Part shown: piece by piece, positions 12,870 to 23,357 of the stretch
How positions within the stretch are numbered: position 1 is the first letter of the stretch
How the letters are laid out: every line of letters begins with the position of its first letter
DNA from: Bacteroidales bacterium
GTDB taxonomy: Bacteria > Bacteroidota > Bacteroidia > Bacteroidales > UBA932
Assembly: GCA_017459075.1 (NCBI GenBank)
Contig: JAFUDQ010000006.1
Coordinates: 1 to 64,000 of the forward strand
DNA length: 64,000 bases
Direction of reading: 5' to 3'
Notes under the pieces: model-generated
Seen by the model: only the letters and a program-made list of their open reading frames with translations
Database searches by the model: none
Told to the model about the DNA's origin: nothing
Made by a program: the position numbers and the translations under genes

Positions 12870-15356
12870 TTAAAAAATTGCAACTGCCTCTTTCAAAGGA
12901 GTGAAAATATAGCCTTTTCGGCGCAATTCCTTTATAAGTCTTGGAAGCTCGTTATAGAATTTTTCCTTCCGAAGGGGCGATGTCCCGAAATGAATCAGTA
13001 ACAGGTGGCCGTTCAGGGAGTTAGCCTTTTCGTACTTCATCAGTTTGTTCCATATATACTTGTTGCTCATGTAGTTTTTCATGTCCGGGGTGGTGTAATC
13101 TCCGTTGGACCCCGTTCCCGGAGTGAAATTAACAATTTGTAAGCCCAGTTCCCGGGCCCATGATGCAATGGTGGCGTTATAATATTCATAAGGAGGGATG
13201 AAGTAAGGGGCATCATCGGCGGTGATGCCGAATTCCGCCATCTTCGCATAGCCGCGGCGCATATCGGCCATGAATTCTTCCTTCGACACCAAAAGACTGT
13301 CCCTGTTTTCCCATGGCATGTAAAGCAGGTGGCCGTAGCTGTGGCTGCCAACATAGTGACCATCGGCCAGAAGCCTCCTTATGACATCGGGGTAGAGCTT
13401 ATAAAATTTTCCGGTGAAGAAGAACGCCCCCTGAATCTTTTCTTTTTTAAGGGTGCCGATGATGGCATCAGCTCCGTCGGCCATGTCGTCTGCCGTAAAT
13501 ACCAGGGTGATACGCTTTTGCGAAGGGTCGGTCCGGTTTATTCCACCGTTGGCATATACGTTCTTGTCCGTTGCCTTCCGCCCCTTGGTCTGGTAGTATG
13601 AAAGCGGGAAGGTAAGGCTGGCGGTGCCGTCCATCGTGGGCTCGTTGGTAGAGTAGTCGTGCACGCTGTCATGGTAGACGCGGTCTCCCGGCTGGAAGAG
13701 TTCGTAATTGGTTCCGCCTTCCATGTTCACTCCGCGAAGGCTGCCGAAAATAGTGCTGTAAACAGGGCCGTCTACAAGGCCGCCGGTAGTATTTCCCTTA
13801 CCCAGAAGGATGTAGCAGGAATGCGGCTGCATGGGGTAAACGCCGCTTCGGGGCAGCTCCACAATCATGCTTACTCCCCAGGGGTTGCAGCCCAGAAGCC
13901 AGTCGCGAAGCGCTCCTTCCATTTTCTCGTAGGAGCGGTCTCCGGAAAGCTCCCGGTACAGGATGCATTGGGTGAGCATGGCTGCGGTAAGGTTGTTGGA
14001 GCACCAGATTCCCGGTATTCCGTAAAGGAAGGGATGGTCTTTAGCCTTTTCCCATGTGCGCTCTATTCCACTGCGCAGGTTTCTTATAAATTCCGCCTTT
14101 ACGCGCGGACCGGCAAGCTCTGCAATGCGTGCGTGGCCCATATTCATGAAGGGGTACCACTGATAGTGGAGGGCGCTGTCGGCTCCCATCCAGGGGGTGA
14201 CAGGCTCCATTCGGCCATATTCCACGGCTTTGTCCAGGTACTTTCTGTCTCCGGTAAGGCGGTAGAGCTCTGCCCCGGCCAGTTCCATGTCGTCAGTCCA
14301 GTTAGTCTCTTCATATATATAAGGAGAGAGGACCGATGCCGTCTGGCTGTAGCCTGGTTTTTCTTCCCCGAAGGCAAAGCCTTCCGCCGCCCTCTGGCGA
14401 AGATTGGCGGCGTATTCCGGATAGAAGGGCTCCAGAATCCTTGCTCCAAGGGCGTAATTGCTTGAGAATTTTGCAGTAATGCTGGCAACTCCTGTGGTAG
14501 AGTTCATCCTGCCGGTCTTGCGGCCTCTCATCTGGGGCTCTCCTGTAACAAAATAAACAGGTCTTGCTCCACCCGGGCCCCAGTCATAATTGGCCTGGTC
14601 ATCCGGCGGCAGGCGCATGCCTACGTGGTCGCGGTCGTCGGCCAGCTGGTTGTAGAATTCCTTGGGGCCGGGGTTCATCTTAAGTAGCCAGTCCATACCC
14701 CATTTAATTTCATCCACAATGTCCGGAATCCCGTTCGCTCCGGGGAGTCCGGCGGCATCGTAATAATCCGTAAATACCTCAGGATTAGCCAGATAGGCCG
14801 TCATCATCTGATAAACTGCGTTGGCCGATGTTGTACTGTATTGCAGGCAGTCCGATGCATCGTGCCATCCGCCGGTAACGTCCAGATGCTGTCCGCTCTT
14901 GGTAGGATGATATATGATTATGCCGTCTTTCTTGTGGCAGCTGTCGCGAAGGAAGGGATTGAATCCGCAGCGCTGCTGGCGCATATAATTAAGGACGAAG
15001 TCTGCCGTGCCGTCATATACGTTAGGGCCGACGGGGAAGGGTTCCGAGCTTATGCTCCCGGCCTTAAGTACCACGCTTCCCGTAGCCTGGAAGTCGCTGA
15101 AGTCCAGCCTCCAGGTGCCGGCCATCTGCCCCATGGGGCCGGTTGCCGTCACCGCGCGGCTACGCCAAAGCTCCTTTCCTGTAAACGTATCCTCAATTGT
15201 AAATTCTTGTATGTCAAGAGCTTCCGTACTCATCAGCACGGCAATCTTTGTGGCCTCCGGCAGGTATCCCAGCTGGTTAATGCGAATCCAGCCCTCTGCC
15301 CTGGCAATCAGGGCAGAAGTTGCTGTAATCAAAAGCGCCGTTAACAGCCGTTTCAT
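12870..15356 (-). CDS. GH9 glycoside hydrolase fused to a NodB polysaccharide deacetylase
   Basis: This is an 828-aa secreted two-enzyme protein. The start at MKRLLTALL overlaps the upstream peptidase stop by one base (TAATG). A signal peptide (1-20) is followed by an Ig-like CelD_N domain (about 22-105) and a GH9 (alpha/alpha)6 barrel with base motif GGWHDASDC (162-170) and acid motif DYSTNEP near residue 600. A CE4/NodB domain then runs to the end, with LVFTADDMADGA for motif 1 and GSHSYGH for motif 2. GH9 enzymes cut beta-1,4-glucans, and CE4 removes acetyl groups. One chain could thus attack an acetylated beta-glucan or mannan. It is the last gene of the recA-recG-cutC-WYL-S9 run. Confidence 0.9.
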   Translation of the reverse strand: MKRLLTALLITATSALIARAEGWIRINQLGYLPEATKIAVLMSTEALDIQEFTIEDTFTGKELWRSRAVTATGPMGQMAGTWRLDFSDFQATGSVVLKAGSISSEPFPVGPNVYDGTADFVLNYMRQQRCGFNPFLRDSCHKKDGIIIYHPTKSGQHLDVTGGWHDASDCLQYSTTSANAVYQMMTAYLANPEVFTDYYDAAGLPGANGIPDIVDEIKWGMDWLLKMNPGPKEFYNQLADDRDHVGMRLPPDDQANYDWGPGGARPVYFVTGEPQMRGRKTGRMNSTTGVASITAKFSSNYALGARILEPFYPEYAANLRQRAAEGFAFGEEKPGYSQTASVLSPYIYEETNWTDDMELAGAELYRLTGDRKYLDKAVEYGRMEPVTPWMGADSALHYQWYPFMNMGHARIAELAGPRVKAEFIRNLRSGIERTWEKAKDHPFLYGIPGIWCSNNLTAAMLTQCILYRELSGDRSYEKMEGALRDWLLGCNPWGVSMIVELPRSGVYPMQPHSCYILLGKGNTTGGLVDGPVYSTIFGSLRGVNMEGGTNYELFQPGDRVYHDSVHDYSTNEPTMDGTASLTFPLSYYQTKGRKATDKNVYANGGINRTDPSQKRITLVFTADDMADGADAIIGTLKKEKIQGAFFFTGKFYKLYPDVIRRLLADGHYVGSHSYGHLLYMPWENRDSLLVSKEEFMADMRRGYAKMAEFGITADDAPYFIPPYEYYNATIASWARELGLQIVNFTPGTGSNGDYTTPDMKNYMSNKYIWNKLMKYEKANSLNGHLLLIHFGTSPLRKEKFYNELPRLIKELRRKGYIFTPLKEAVAIF

Positions 15357-17554
15357 TATTTGCACCATTTGTCCAGCCAGTCAAAGTAGCTGCGATGCCA
15401 GAATAGGGCGTTCTGGGGTTTCAGGATCCAGTGGTTCTCTTCAGGGAAAACGATGAGCTTGGAAGGAACTCCCATCATTTGGGCGGCGTTGAAGGCTGCC
15501 ATTCCCTGGTCGTAAGGAATGCGGTAGTCCATCATGCCGTGGATGCACAAAATGGGTGTGTGCCAAGCAGTTACGTTAATATTGGGAGAACCCTTGCTGT
15601 AGTGGCGGACGGCCTTGGGAGCGTTGCTCCAAGGAGAGCCGGCCTGCTGCATTCCACCAAAGGTTACGCCGTCGCCCTTAGGGCCAACCTGGCCTTCTTC
15701 GTAAGCATATTCAGAGAGGCCGCCGTTGTCCCAGTTGGGGAACCAGAGCTCCTCTGTTTCATAGTACATATATTTCTCGTCAAAAATACCTGCATGGGCA
15801 ATGAAGCAGTCGTAAACATCGCCATGGATGCCGGCAAGGTAGTAAACGGAGAATCCGCCGTAAGAAGCGCCGCAGGCGGCCAGTTTGCCTACATAAGGCT
15901 CTGCCTTTATCATCTTGGCGGCAGACAGGTAATCCTGGATGTTGAGGCCGCAGTAGTCGCCGGAAATCTGCTCGCACCACTCCTGGCCGAAGGCTGTTGT
16001 GCCGCGCCTGTTAGGAAGTACTACAACATAGCCCTGGCTACACATGAGGCGGTAGTTCCACCTGTAAGACCAGCCCTGGCTAAGTGTGCCCTGAGGGCCT
16101 CCAAGGCAGATTTCAATGGCAGGATACTTCTTGCTTGCGTCAAAGTCCGGGGGAAGGAGAACCCATGTGAGCATATCCTTTCCGTCAACAGTTTTGACGA
16201 TTCTCTTCTCTGTCTTGTGCTCCTTAAGCTGGCTCAGGATATGGTCGTTCTCCTTTGTAACAGGGGTGAGCGCTTCTCCTTTGACTGCCACAAGTTCGGT
16301 AGGGAAGTCCATGCTGGCCCAAGTGGTGAGCAGGGTACCGTCTTCAAGGATGCCGAACGGGCTGCCAAAGTCATACCAGACGCCCTTGGGGGTAAGAAGC
16401 TGTGCGGGAGCAAGGCCTGCATCGGTCTTGAAAATGCCTTTGACTCCGTCCGGATAAAGGGCGCTGAAGTAGATGTCGTTGCCATTCCATACAATGCCCT
16501 CTACATTGTTGTCAAAGCCGTTAAGATAGCGAACCTGTGATACTTCCGGGAAGCCGGCCTCCGCAGGGGTGAGGTCTGCGATTGCAAGGCGAATCTGGTC
16601 TGCCTCATAGCCGTTGCGGGCCATGCTGCACCATGAAAGGTGAAGGCCGTCGGGGCTCCATACAGGGTCTGTATCGTAACCGTTTGCAGTTGAGACTTTT
16701 ATATCGCTGCCATCGGCAACACTGTAAATATAGATGTCTGTGTTGGTAGAGAAGGCGTACTGCTTGCCGGAGAACTTCTTGCATGAGTAGGCGATGAAGC
16801 GGCCGTCAGGGCTCCAGCAAAGCTGCTCGGCTCCGCCGTAAGGCTCAAGCGGCAGTTCAAACTTTACATCCGGCCCGCCAAGAATATCGGCGGAATTCTC
16901 TTTTGTGATGGTCTCACCACCGATGGTGGCAACGTAAGAGTGGGGGAGTTCTGTTACCCAATGGTCCCAGTGACGGTACATAAGGTCCTCTGTTACATAG
17001 GCTTTGGCCTTGTCAAGGGCAGGGTCGCTGTCGGCGGGGGAGGTGACGTTTGAAGGTACTGTGCTTACATAGATGACCTTTGTCTGGTCAGGGGAAAGCT
17101 TGAAGTCAGAGATGCCTTCTGCAACATCGGACAGCTGTTTGCGTGACGTCAGTTTGCCGTTGGCGTATGCGGCCTTCCAAAGCTGGCCTCCCTGAAGGAA
17201 GAAGATGCTCTTGCCGTCATTTGCCCAGCGGGCGGCGGAGATGCTTTTGCCATCCGCCGTAAGTTGCTGACGGTCAGAACCATCGACATTGCAGATAAAG
17301 AGATTCCGGCAGCTGCGGTTCTCCTGAATGGAGGTGTAGCTTACCCCGAAGAGAATGGTTTTGCCGTCCGGTGAAAGCTGGGGGTCAGACAGCCTTCCAA
17401 GGGACAGCAGAACCTCCGGCGTCATTTTTCCATCGCTGATTGTGAGGTTTGCAGGGCCGATGTAGCCGGCTTCCGTTCCTGTTTCTCCGTTATTTGAGCA
17501 ACTCATAATTGTTAGTGCGGCCCCAATCGCCGCCGTAGCTTTAAGTAAATTCAT
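15356..17554 (-). CDS. S9 family peptidase (prolyl-oligopeptidase type), lipoprotein
   Basis: This 732-aa exported serine peptidase has an N-terminal lipobox (LTIMSC, Cys at about residue 19), a WD40-like beta-propeller through the first 430 residues (repeated SPDGKTI, SPDGRF and SPDGLH motifs) and a C-terminal alpha/beta hydrolase. The nucleophile is Ser in GASYGG. The acid is Asp in HGMMDYRIPYDQ and the base His in ENHWI. These enzymes release dipeptides or acyl-amino acids from short peptides in the periplasm. The gene lies 8 bases after the WYL regulator and overlaps the GH9 fusion start, so all three are probably translated from one mRNA. Confidence 0.93.
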   Translation of the reverse strand: MNLLKATAAIGAALTIMSCSNNGETGTEAGYIGPANLTISDGKMTPEVLLSLGRLSDPQLSPDGKTILFGVSYTSIQENRSCRNLFICNVDGSDRQQLTADGKSISAARWANDGKSIFFLQGGQLWKAAYANGKLTSRKQLSDVAEGISDFKLSPDQTKVIYVSTVPSNVTSPADSDPALDKAKAYVTEDLMYRHWDHWVTELPHSYVATIGGETITKENSADILGGPDVKFELPLEPYGGAEQLCWSPDGRFIAYSCKKFSGKQYAFSTNTDIYIYSVADGSDIKVSTANGYDTDPVWSPDGLHLSWCSMARNGYEADQIRLAIADLTPAEAGFPEVSQVRYLNGFDNNVEGIVWNGNDIYFSALYPDGVKGIFKTDAGLAPAQLLTPKGVWYDFGSPFGILEDGTLLTTWASMDFPTELVAVKGEALTPVTKENDHILSQLKEHKTEKRIVKTVDGKDMLTWVLLPPDFDASKKYPAIEICLGGPQGTLSQGWSYRWNYRLMCSQGYVVVLPNRRGTTAFGQEWCEQISGDYCGLNIQDYLSAAKMIKAEPYVGKLAACGASYGGFSVYYLAGIHGDVYDCFIAHAGIFDEKYMYYETEELWFPNWDNGGLSEYAYEEGQVGPKGDGVTFGGMQQAGSPWSNAPKAVRHYSKGSPNINVTAWHTPILCIHGMMDYRIPYDQGMAAFNAAQMMGVPSKLIVFPEENHWILKPQNALFWHRSYFDWLDKWCK

Positions 17555-17562
17555 ATGTGTGG

Positions 17563-18450
17563 TTATTTATACAATTTTGCAGCGTTTTGGAACTCCAGGC
17601 TCAGCCGGTCGCGGAGTTCCCTGGGCTCCAGGACTTCCAGGCGGTTGCCACGGCTAAGCAGCTCAATGACAAGGTCGTCGCTTATTGCCACATCCAGGCT
17701 GAACATTCCCGGTTCAGTTTCCTTTTGGCTGTGGTGGAGAGGCAAATCCCTAAGATATGCAGCCTCTCTTTCAGTGGCCTTTAAAACTATGTGTCTCAGG
17801 TCTTTATGTTCTGCGGCGTAGATGCCGAAGCTGTCGCGGAACAGGACATCCACATCAAAATCATCAGGGAAACGGAAATTTTTCCCGGTAGGGGAGACGT
17901 CTTTTATCCTGTCCAGGGCATAGACCCTTATGGTCTTCTGACTTTTTTCCAGGGCAACAAGATACCATCTCTTTGAATACTCCTTCAGCGCATAAGGGAG
18001 CACCAGCCTTTTGTGAAGCGGCTCTCCGGTGTATTTCTGGTATGAAATCTCCAGCTCTTCATTCGCCAGCATGGAATTCATAAGAGACATCAGCCATTTC
18101 TGCCCGGAAGGAACAGCCTCTACGGACACCCTGCCTGCCAGGCCCTCCTTGCTAAGTGACAACAAACTGTTGACGGTGAAAGAGTCTATGAGCCATGAGG
18201 CCTTTGATTTATTATTCTCAAGGTCTTCAAAATCAATGTAATACAACTTCGTCCCGCGATTGCATTTTATGTCGATGCCAAAAATATCCAGTATCGCGGA
18301 GCGATGGTTGAAGAAACTCCTGCGGTTGTAAGGTTCACCCCAGCGGCTCTCCCAGCGGGATAAGATTTGCTCCAATGGCAGGCCCCTTGGAGATGCCTTG
18401 CTGAAGACATCTATAAGCCAGATATATTTGTTGATAAGTTCCGGTATCAT
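17563..18450 (-). CDS. WYL-domain transcriptional regulator
   Basis: This 295-aa protein has an N-terminal winged HTH region (residues 1-70, MIPELINKYIWLIDVFSKAS) and a WYL ligand-sensing domain whose namesake reads RWYLVAL at about residue 165. A C-terminal WCX-like extension follows. WYL regulators respond to nucleotides or other small ligands and often control DNA-repair, defence or metabolic genes. It overlaps cutC by 4 bases (ATGA) and lies downstream of recA-recG. The target genes cannot be deduced. Confidence 0.9.
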   Translation of the reverse strand: MIPELINKYIWLIDVFSKASPRGLPLEQILSRWESRWGEPYNRRSFFNHRSAILDIFGIDIKCNRGTKLYYIDFEDLENNKSKASWLIDSFTVNSLLSLSKEGLAGRVSVEAVPSGQKWLMSLMNSMLANEELEISYQKYTGEPLHKRLVLPYALKEYSKRWYLVALEKSQKTIRVYALDRIKDVSPTGKNFRFPDDFDVDVLFRDSFGIYAAEHKDLRHIVLKATEREAAYLRDLPLHHSQKETEPGMFSLDVAISDDLVIELLSRGNRLEVLEPRELRDRLSLEFQNAAKLYK

Positions 18451-19070
18451 AACTTTGCAAGCCCTATCCTTGAACCATGGATTTCCTTTACGCCGGTGTA
18501 TTCAATAAGCTCTTTTGCGTTTTCCGGAGTTACCCCGGCGCCGGCCATGATTATAACCTTGTTCCCAGCCCTTTCAACCATCTTTCTGATGGTTTCCCTG
18601 CCTTCCGGGGCCGATGCTGCTCCGCCGGAGGTCAGAATCCTGTCCACACCAAGAGACAGGACATCGTCCAGGGCCTCCATGATATCAGCAGCGCAGTCAA
18701 TTGCCCGATGGAAGGTAATAGACAGCCCGTAGCTTCTGGCCATATCAATTATATCCTTGCAAAGAGGCAGGTCTATCTTGCCATCATCGGTCAGTGCGCC
18801 AATCACAACTCCGTTCACCCCTACGTTGCCGCAGTATGCCACGTTGAACAGTATGTGATGTATTTCCGAATCGCTGTAAACAAAATTCCCTTCCCTTGGG
18901 CGGATGAGCACATTCACAGGCACCCCAAGGGTAACGGCATTATCCAGAACCTCATGCGGCGGAGTAATGCCACCGCAAGAAAGCTCGGCGCAAAGTTCTA
19001 TCCTTTTTGCACATGCACCAACGGCCGCCATCGCGGCCTCAAGGCCATCGCAACAAATCTCTGCCAGCAT
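18447..19070 (-). CDS. cutC: CutC family protein
   Basis: This 207-aa TIM-barrel protein is of the family originally linked to copper homeostasis; that role is disputed and the biochemical function is unsettled. Recognisable blocks are RIELCAELSCGGITPP, VNVLIRPREGNFVYSD, GVNGVVIGAL, ITFHRAID, ILTSGGAASAPEG and IIMAGAGVTPEN. It is somewhat shorter than the roughly 240-aa norm, ending soon after KEIHGSRIG. It begins one base after the recG stop and overlaps the WYL gene, so it sits inside the recA operon. Confidence 0.93.
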   Translation of the reverse strand: MLAEICCDGLEAAMAAVGACAKRIELCAELSCGGITPPHEVLDNAVTLGVPVNVLIRPREGNFVYSDSEIHHILFNVAYCGNVGVNGVVIGALTDDGKIDLPLCKDIIDMARSYGLSITFHRAIDCAADIMEALDDVLSLGVDRILTSGGAASAPEGRETIRKMVERAGNKVIIMAGAGVTPENAKELIEYTGVKEIHGSRIGLAKL

Positions 19071-19071
19071 T

Positions 19072-21192
19072 TTAACTTATCTTACTGTAGTCTTTAATTT
19101 CATATTTACCTTTTTCCAGTTCTTTCCGCAGAAGGAAATTCTTCGGCAGTTCAAGAACCGGGTCCTCTGCCAGAACCCTTTCCGCATAGCCCCTCGCGGC
19201 CTGGAGAATCAATCCGTCCTTTGCCAGCGAAGCTATATTAAGGGTGATTGGCAAGCCGCTCTGCTGGGTTCCCTCCAGGTCTCCCGGCCCACGCATCTTC
19301 ATATCTTCTTCTGCCAGGTCAAAGCCGTTTTCAGTGTGGCACAGCAGCTCCAGGCGGTGCATGCTGTCTTTACTCACCTTGTCTCCCTTGACAAGGATGC
19401 AGTAGGATTTGTCCGCCCCTCGGCCTACTCGTCCGCGAAGCTGGTGCAACTGGCTTAGCCCGAAGCGTTCCGCGCTTTCAATTACCATGACGGAAGCATT
19501 GGGAACATCGACTCCTACTTCTATTACCGTGGTGGATACCAATATGTTGGCTCTTCCTGCCACGAAGGCGTCCATGTTGAAGGTTTTTGTCTCGTTCGTC
19601 TGCTGGCCGTGCACTATCGCCACCTTGTAAGGAGGGAAGGGGAAAGCCTCCACAACCTTTTCGTACCCCTGCTCAAGATTCTGATAATCAAGCTTTTCAC
19701 TCTCAAAAATGAGCGGGTACACTATGAAGGCCTGGCGCCCGAGCCCAATCTGGTCCTTAATGAATTTCCAAAGGGAGGAGCGCTGCCTTTCGGTAATGAG
19801 CATTGTCTGGACAGGCTTGCGGCCGGGGGGCATTTCATCTATCACGGAAACGTCAAGGTCTCCGTACAGGGTCATGGCCAGGGTGCGCGGAATAGGGGTT
19901 GCCGTCATGACAAGCACATGAGGCGGCAGTCCGTCAGTAGTCTTGCTCCAGAGCCGGGCTCTCTGGTCCACGCCAAAACGGTGCTGCTCGTCTATTATTG
20001 CCAGCCCGAGGCGTTTAAACACCACCGTATCTTCTATGAGCGCATGCGTTCCCACTATTATGCCGATTTCTCCCGATGCCAGGGCTGGCAGGAGCTTTTT
20101 ACGTTCCGATGCCTTGCTGCTGCCTGTGAGCACTGCGGCCTTGACTCCCGTTGGGGCAAGATACTTTGATATATTCGCAAAGTGCTGTCTTGCAAGTACT
20201 TCCGTGGGGGCCATGATGCAGGCCTGATAGCCGTTTCCTACTGCCAGAAGGGCTGATAGCACGGCAACCATGGTCTTTCCCGAACCTACATCCCCCTGTA
20301 GCAGGCGGTTCATCTGATGCCCGCTCATAAGGTCAGAGCGAATCTCTTTGATAACCCTTTTCTGCGCCCCTGTAAGCTGGTACGGGAGGGCATTGTAGCA
20401 AAGGTTGAAGTCTTCTCCTACGCGGGGCATCATTATTCCTTTTTCTTCGCGGCTGCGGACGAATTTCTGTTTCAGAAGCGACAGCTGAAGGAGAAGGAGT
20501 TCCTCAAACTTAAGCCTGTAGCGGGCTTTCTGAAGGGATTCTGCATCTTTGGGGAAGTGCACGTTGCGAATGGCTGGGGCCAGGCCCATCAGGGCGTTTT
20601 CCCTTAGCACGTAATCCGGCAGGGTTTCTTCTATTTCCGGAAGCGTCATCCGCAGGGCGTTGGCCATGAGTTTATTCATGACTTTGCCCGTGATTCCGGC
20701 ATTCTTTAGTTTTTCAGTCGAAGGATATACCCCCAGAATCATCGGCCTGTCTGACGCTCCCGGCTTGCCGGCAGAGCCACTATCGGCCTGGGGAGCATCA
20801 ATCTCCGGATGAACCATGTTCAGCCGGCCGTTAAAAAGGGTCGGCTTGCCGAAAAAGGTGAAGACTGCACCGGGGACGAGGCGATCTGCAATGTATTTCA
20901 GGCCTTTGAAAAAGACCAGATCCATCTCTCCGCTGCCGTCTTTTATGGTTACGGTTATGCGCTTTGGCGGCGTGGCCACGGAAACAACTTCTCCCGTCAC
21001 CTGCACCGACGCGGAATCAGGCACCACCTCTGCAATCGGAGTGACGGTGCTTCTGTCTATGTGCCTAAAAGGATAGATTTTTATAAGGTCTCCGATGGTA
21101 CTGACCCCCAACTCCCTTGCCAGAAGCGAGGCCCTTTTGGGCCCCACTCCGGGAAGAAATTGAATTTCAGTATCTAAGGCCTTTTTAATCAT
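19072..21192 (-). CDS. recG: ATP-dependent DNA helicase RecG
   Basis: This 706-aa superfamily 2 helicase reverses stalled forks and processes R-loops and D-loops. The N-terminal OB-fold wedge domain (residues about 40-150, including [12 protein letters not shown]) is followed by helicase motifs: Walker [13 protein letters not shown] box ([10 protein letters not shown]), TATPIPRT and motif [11 protein letters not shown]. The length is normal. Its ATG lies inside the last 8 bases of recA (ATGATTAA), indicating translational coupling. Confidence 0.98.
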   Translation of the reverse strand: MIKKALDTEIQFLPGVGPKRASLLARELGVSTIGDLIKIYPFRHIDRSTVTPIAEVVPDSASVQVTGEVVSVATPPKRITVTIKDGSGEMDLVFFKGLKYIADRLVPGAVFTFFGKPTLFNGRLNMVHPEIDAPQADSGSAGKPGASDRPMILGVYPSTEKLKNAGITGKVMNKLMANALRMTLPEIEETLPDYVLRENALMGLAPAIRNVHFPKDAESLQKARYRLKFEELLLLQLSLLKQKFVRSREEKGIMMPRVGEDFNLCYNALPYQLTGAQKRVIKEIRSDLMSGHQMNRLLQGDVGSGKTMVAVLSALLAVGNGYQACIMAPTEVLARQHFANISKYLAPTGVKAAVLTGSSKASERKKLLPALASGEIGIIVGTHALIEDTVVFKRLGLAIIDEQHRFGVDQRARLWSKTTDGLPPHVLVMTATPIPRTLAMTLYGDLDVSVIDEMPPGRKPVQTMLITERQRSSLWKFIKDQIGLGRQAFIVYPLIFESEKLDYQNLEQGYEKVVEAFPFPPYKVAIVHGQQTNETKTFNMDAFVAGRANILVSTTVIEVGVDVPNASVMVIESAERFGLSQLHQLRGRVGRGADKSYCILVKGDKVSKDSMHRLELLCHTENGFDLAEEDMKMRGPGDLEGTQQSGLPITLNIASLAKDGLILQAARGYAERVLAEDPVLELPKNFLLRKELEKGKYEIKDYSKIS

Positions 21193-22201
21193 TCATTGAC
21201 TTTAACTGCTCGCGGACTTTTGCTTCAATCTCATCGCAAAGTTCTACGTTGTCCACCAGCAGTTGCTTCGTAGCCTCACGGCCCTGGGCAAGTTTCTGGT
21301 CATTGTAGCTGAACCAGGAACCGCTCTTGTGGATGATATCCATCTCTACGGCAAGGTCAAGAACCTCTCCGCTGTGGGAAATACCCTCTCCGAAGACAAT
21401 GTCAAACTCTGCTTTCTTGAAAGGCGGGGCCATCTTGTTCTTAACCACCTTTACGCGGGTGCGATTGCCAAGGGCTTCCTCTCCGTCCTTAATCTGGGTG
21501 GTACGGCGGACATCGATTCGAACGGATGCATAGAACTTGAGGGCGTTACCGCCGGTAGTGGTCTCAGGGTTGCCGAACATTATGCCTATTTTCTCCCTGA
21601 GCTGGTTGATGAAGATGCAGCAAGTGTTTGTCTTGCTGATGTTTGCGGTAAGCTTGCGAAGAGCCTGACTCATAAGGCGGGCCTGAAGGCCAACCTTGTT
21701 GTCTCCCATCTCTCCCTCAATCTCTGCCTTGGGAGTAAGGGCTGCCACGGAGTCAATTACTATAATGTCAATGGCTCCTGAACGGATAAGGTTGTCTGCG
21801 ATTTCAAGGGCCTGCTCTCCGTTGTCCGGCTGCGAAATGAGGAGGGTGTCAAGGTCTACGCCAAGGGCTTTTGCATATGTTCTGTCAAAAGCGTGCTCTG
21901 CGTCAATCATTGCGGCGATGCCTCCCTGCTTCTGGGCCTGTGCTATTGCATGGATTGCCAGGGTTGTCTTACCGCTGGACTCCGGGCCGTAAATCTCAAT
22001 TATCCTGCCGCGGGGATATCCGCCGATACCCAATGCGTGATCCAGAGCGACAGAGCCGCTGGGGATTACCTGGACATCATATTGTGGCTGATCTCCCAAC
22101 TTCATGATAGTTCCCTTGCCGTAATCTTTTTCAATCTTGTCTATGGTTGCCTGCAATGCTTTCAGCTTGCCTGCGTTGTCCTGTACTGCTTCTTTAGCCA
22201 T
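21185..22201 (-). CDS. recA: Recombinase RecA
   Basis: This 338-aa strand-exchange protein and LexA-type coprotease starts at the ATG of MAKEAVQ; an upstream extension in the same frame has no RecA similarity. It has Walker A GPESSGKT near residue 67, the DAEHAFD segment, Walker [12 protein letters not shown], the L2-loop region [21 protein letters not shown] and [12 protein letters not shown]. It heads a six-gene leftward run. No LexA box is obvious upstream. The promoter box is about 42 bases before the ATG. Confidence 0.99.
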   Translation of the reverse strand: MAKEAVQDNAGKLKALQATIDKIEKDYGKGTIMKLGDQPQYDVQVIPSGSVALDHALGIGGYPRGRIIEIYGPESSGKTTLAIHAIAQAQKQGGIAAMIDAEHAFDRTYAKALGVDLDTLLISQPDNGEQALEIADNLIRSGAIDIIVIDSVAALTPKAEIEGEMGDNKVGLQARLMSQALRKLTANISKTNTCCIFINQLREKIGIMFGNPETTTGGNALKFYASVRIDVRRTTQIKDGEEALGNRTRVKVVKNKMAPPFKKAEFDIVFGEGISHSGEVLDLAVEMDIIHKSGSWFSYNDQKLAQGREATKQLLVDNVELCDEIEAKVREQLKSMND

Positions 22202-22242
22202 AATAATTAAATTAAACTGTCCATAATAGGATACCGTACTTG

Positions 22243-22293
22243 CAAAGATATTAAAAGATACGGTGAATGTGAAATAATTTTTCAGTATTTTTG
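22243..22293. promoter_or_regulatory. Divergent promoters of recA and rlmN
   Basis: TATCTTTG on the minus strand at 22243-22250 serves recA. TATTTTTG on the plus strand at 22286-22293 ends 8 bases before the rlmN ATG. Both match TAnnTTTG. Confidence 0.65.
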
Positions 22294-22301
22294 CGGAGCG
22301 T

Positions 22302-23357
22302 ATGAACAAGATAAAATTATTGGGCAAGACACCGGCCCAGCTTAAGGAAATAGCACTCTCCTGCGGACTGCCGTCCTTCGCCGGACAGCAGATTGCGCAG
22401 TGGCTGTATAAGAAGAAGGTTCGCAGCATAAGCGAAATGACGAATTTGTCCAAGGCGGGACGTGAAGCCCTGTCGCAGGGCTATGAGGTCGGAGCCATCG
22501 TCCCCGAAGAAGTTTTCACTTCCGCCGATGGCACCAGGAAGTACCTCTTCCCGGTAAGATGCCCGGTCGCCGCCGGACATGACGAGGAATCAGTGGTAGA
22601 AGCAGTTATGATACCCGACGGGGATCGTGCGACCCTTTGCGTATCCTCCCAGGCCGGTTGCAAGATGGGCTGCAAATTCTGCATGACCGGCCGTCAGGGC
22701 TTCCACGGCAACCTCTCTGCGGCGGACATCCTGTCCCAATTCATAAGCATTGACGAATCCGACCAGCTGACTAATGCCGTCTTCATGGGAATGGGTGAAC
22801 CTCTGGATAATTTCGATGCGGTAATGACTGTTATCCAGGTACTTACGGCAGACTGGGGCTTTGCATGGAGCCCTAAGCGCATAACCCTTTCCAGCATAGG
22901 CGTACTTCCAAGGCTAAAAGAATTTCTGGACGGCTGCAAATGCCACCTTGCAATCAGCCTCCACAATCCTTTCCCTGATGAGAGAGAGTCGATGATGCCG
23001 GTGCAGAAAGCCTTCCCTTTGGCTAAGGTTCTGGATTTGCTGCGACAGTACGACTTCTCCGGCCAAAGGCGCGTAAGTTTCGAGTACACAATGTTTTCCG
23101 GCTTCAATGACGACAAACGTCATGCCGATGCCCTTGTGCGCTTGCTTCGCGGAATCCCATGCAGGGTTAACCTGATAAGATTCCATAAAATCCCGGATTT
23201 TCCTTACGGTACCAGTCCCGCTCCTGTGATGGAGATGTTCCGTGACCGTCTGGACGCCGCCGGAATAACCTGTACCATCCGCGCCTCCCGCGGCGAAGAC
23301 ATCTTCGCCGCCTGCGGCCTCCTTGCCGGTAAACATAATGAAAAAGATAGTATATAG
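22302..23357 (+). CDS. rlmN: Dual-specificity 23S rRNA/tRNA adenosine methyltransferase RlmN
   Basis: This 351-aa radical-SAM enzyme adds the C2-methyl group to A2503 of 23S rRNA and A37 of some tRNAs. The [4Fe-4S] motif CKMGCKFC is near residue 125. GMGEPLDN, the [14 protein letters not shown] segment and a C-terminal catalytic Cys region ([10 protein letters not shown]) are in place, and the length is standard. The promoter box lies 8 bases upstream of the start. The 3' end overlaps the patatin gene by 20 bases in another frame. Confidence 0.97.
   Translation: MNKIKLLGKTPAQLKEIALSCGLPSFAGQQIAQWLYKKKVRSISEMTNLSKAGREALSQGYEVGAIVPEEVFTSADGTRKYLFPVRCPVAAGHDEESVVEAVMIPDGDRATLCVSSQAGCKMGCKFCMTGRQGFHGNLSAADILSQFISIDESDQLTNAVFMGMGEPLDNFDAVMTVIQVLTADWGFAWSPKRITLSSIGVLPRLKEFLDGCKCHLAISLHNPFPDERESMMPVQKAFPLAKVLDLLRQYDFSGQRRVSFEYTMFSGFNDDKRHADALVRLLRGIPCRVNLIRFHKIPDFPYGTSPAPVMEMFRDRLDAAGITCTIRASRGEDIFAACGLLAGKHNEKDSI

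Noticed and set aside
15431-16540. 369-codon open frame opposite the S9 peptidase
   Set aside because: It is the shadow of a well-supported peptidase gene, with no promoter or ribosome site.
21185-22453. Longer RecA with an 84-residue N-terminal extension
   Set aside because: The extension resembles no RecA sequence and crosses the divergent rlmN start and both promoter boxes.
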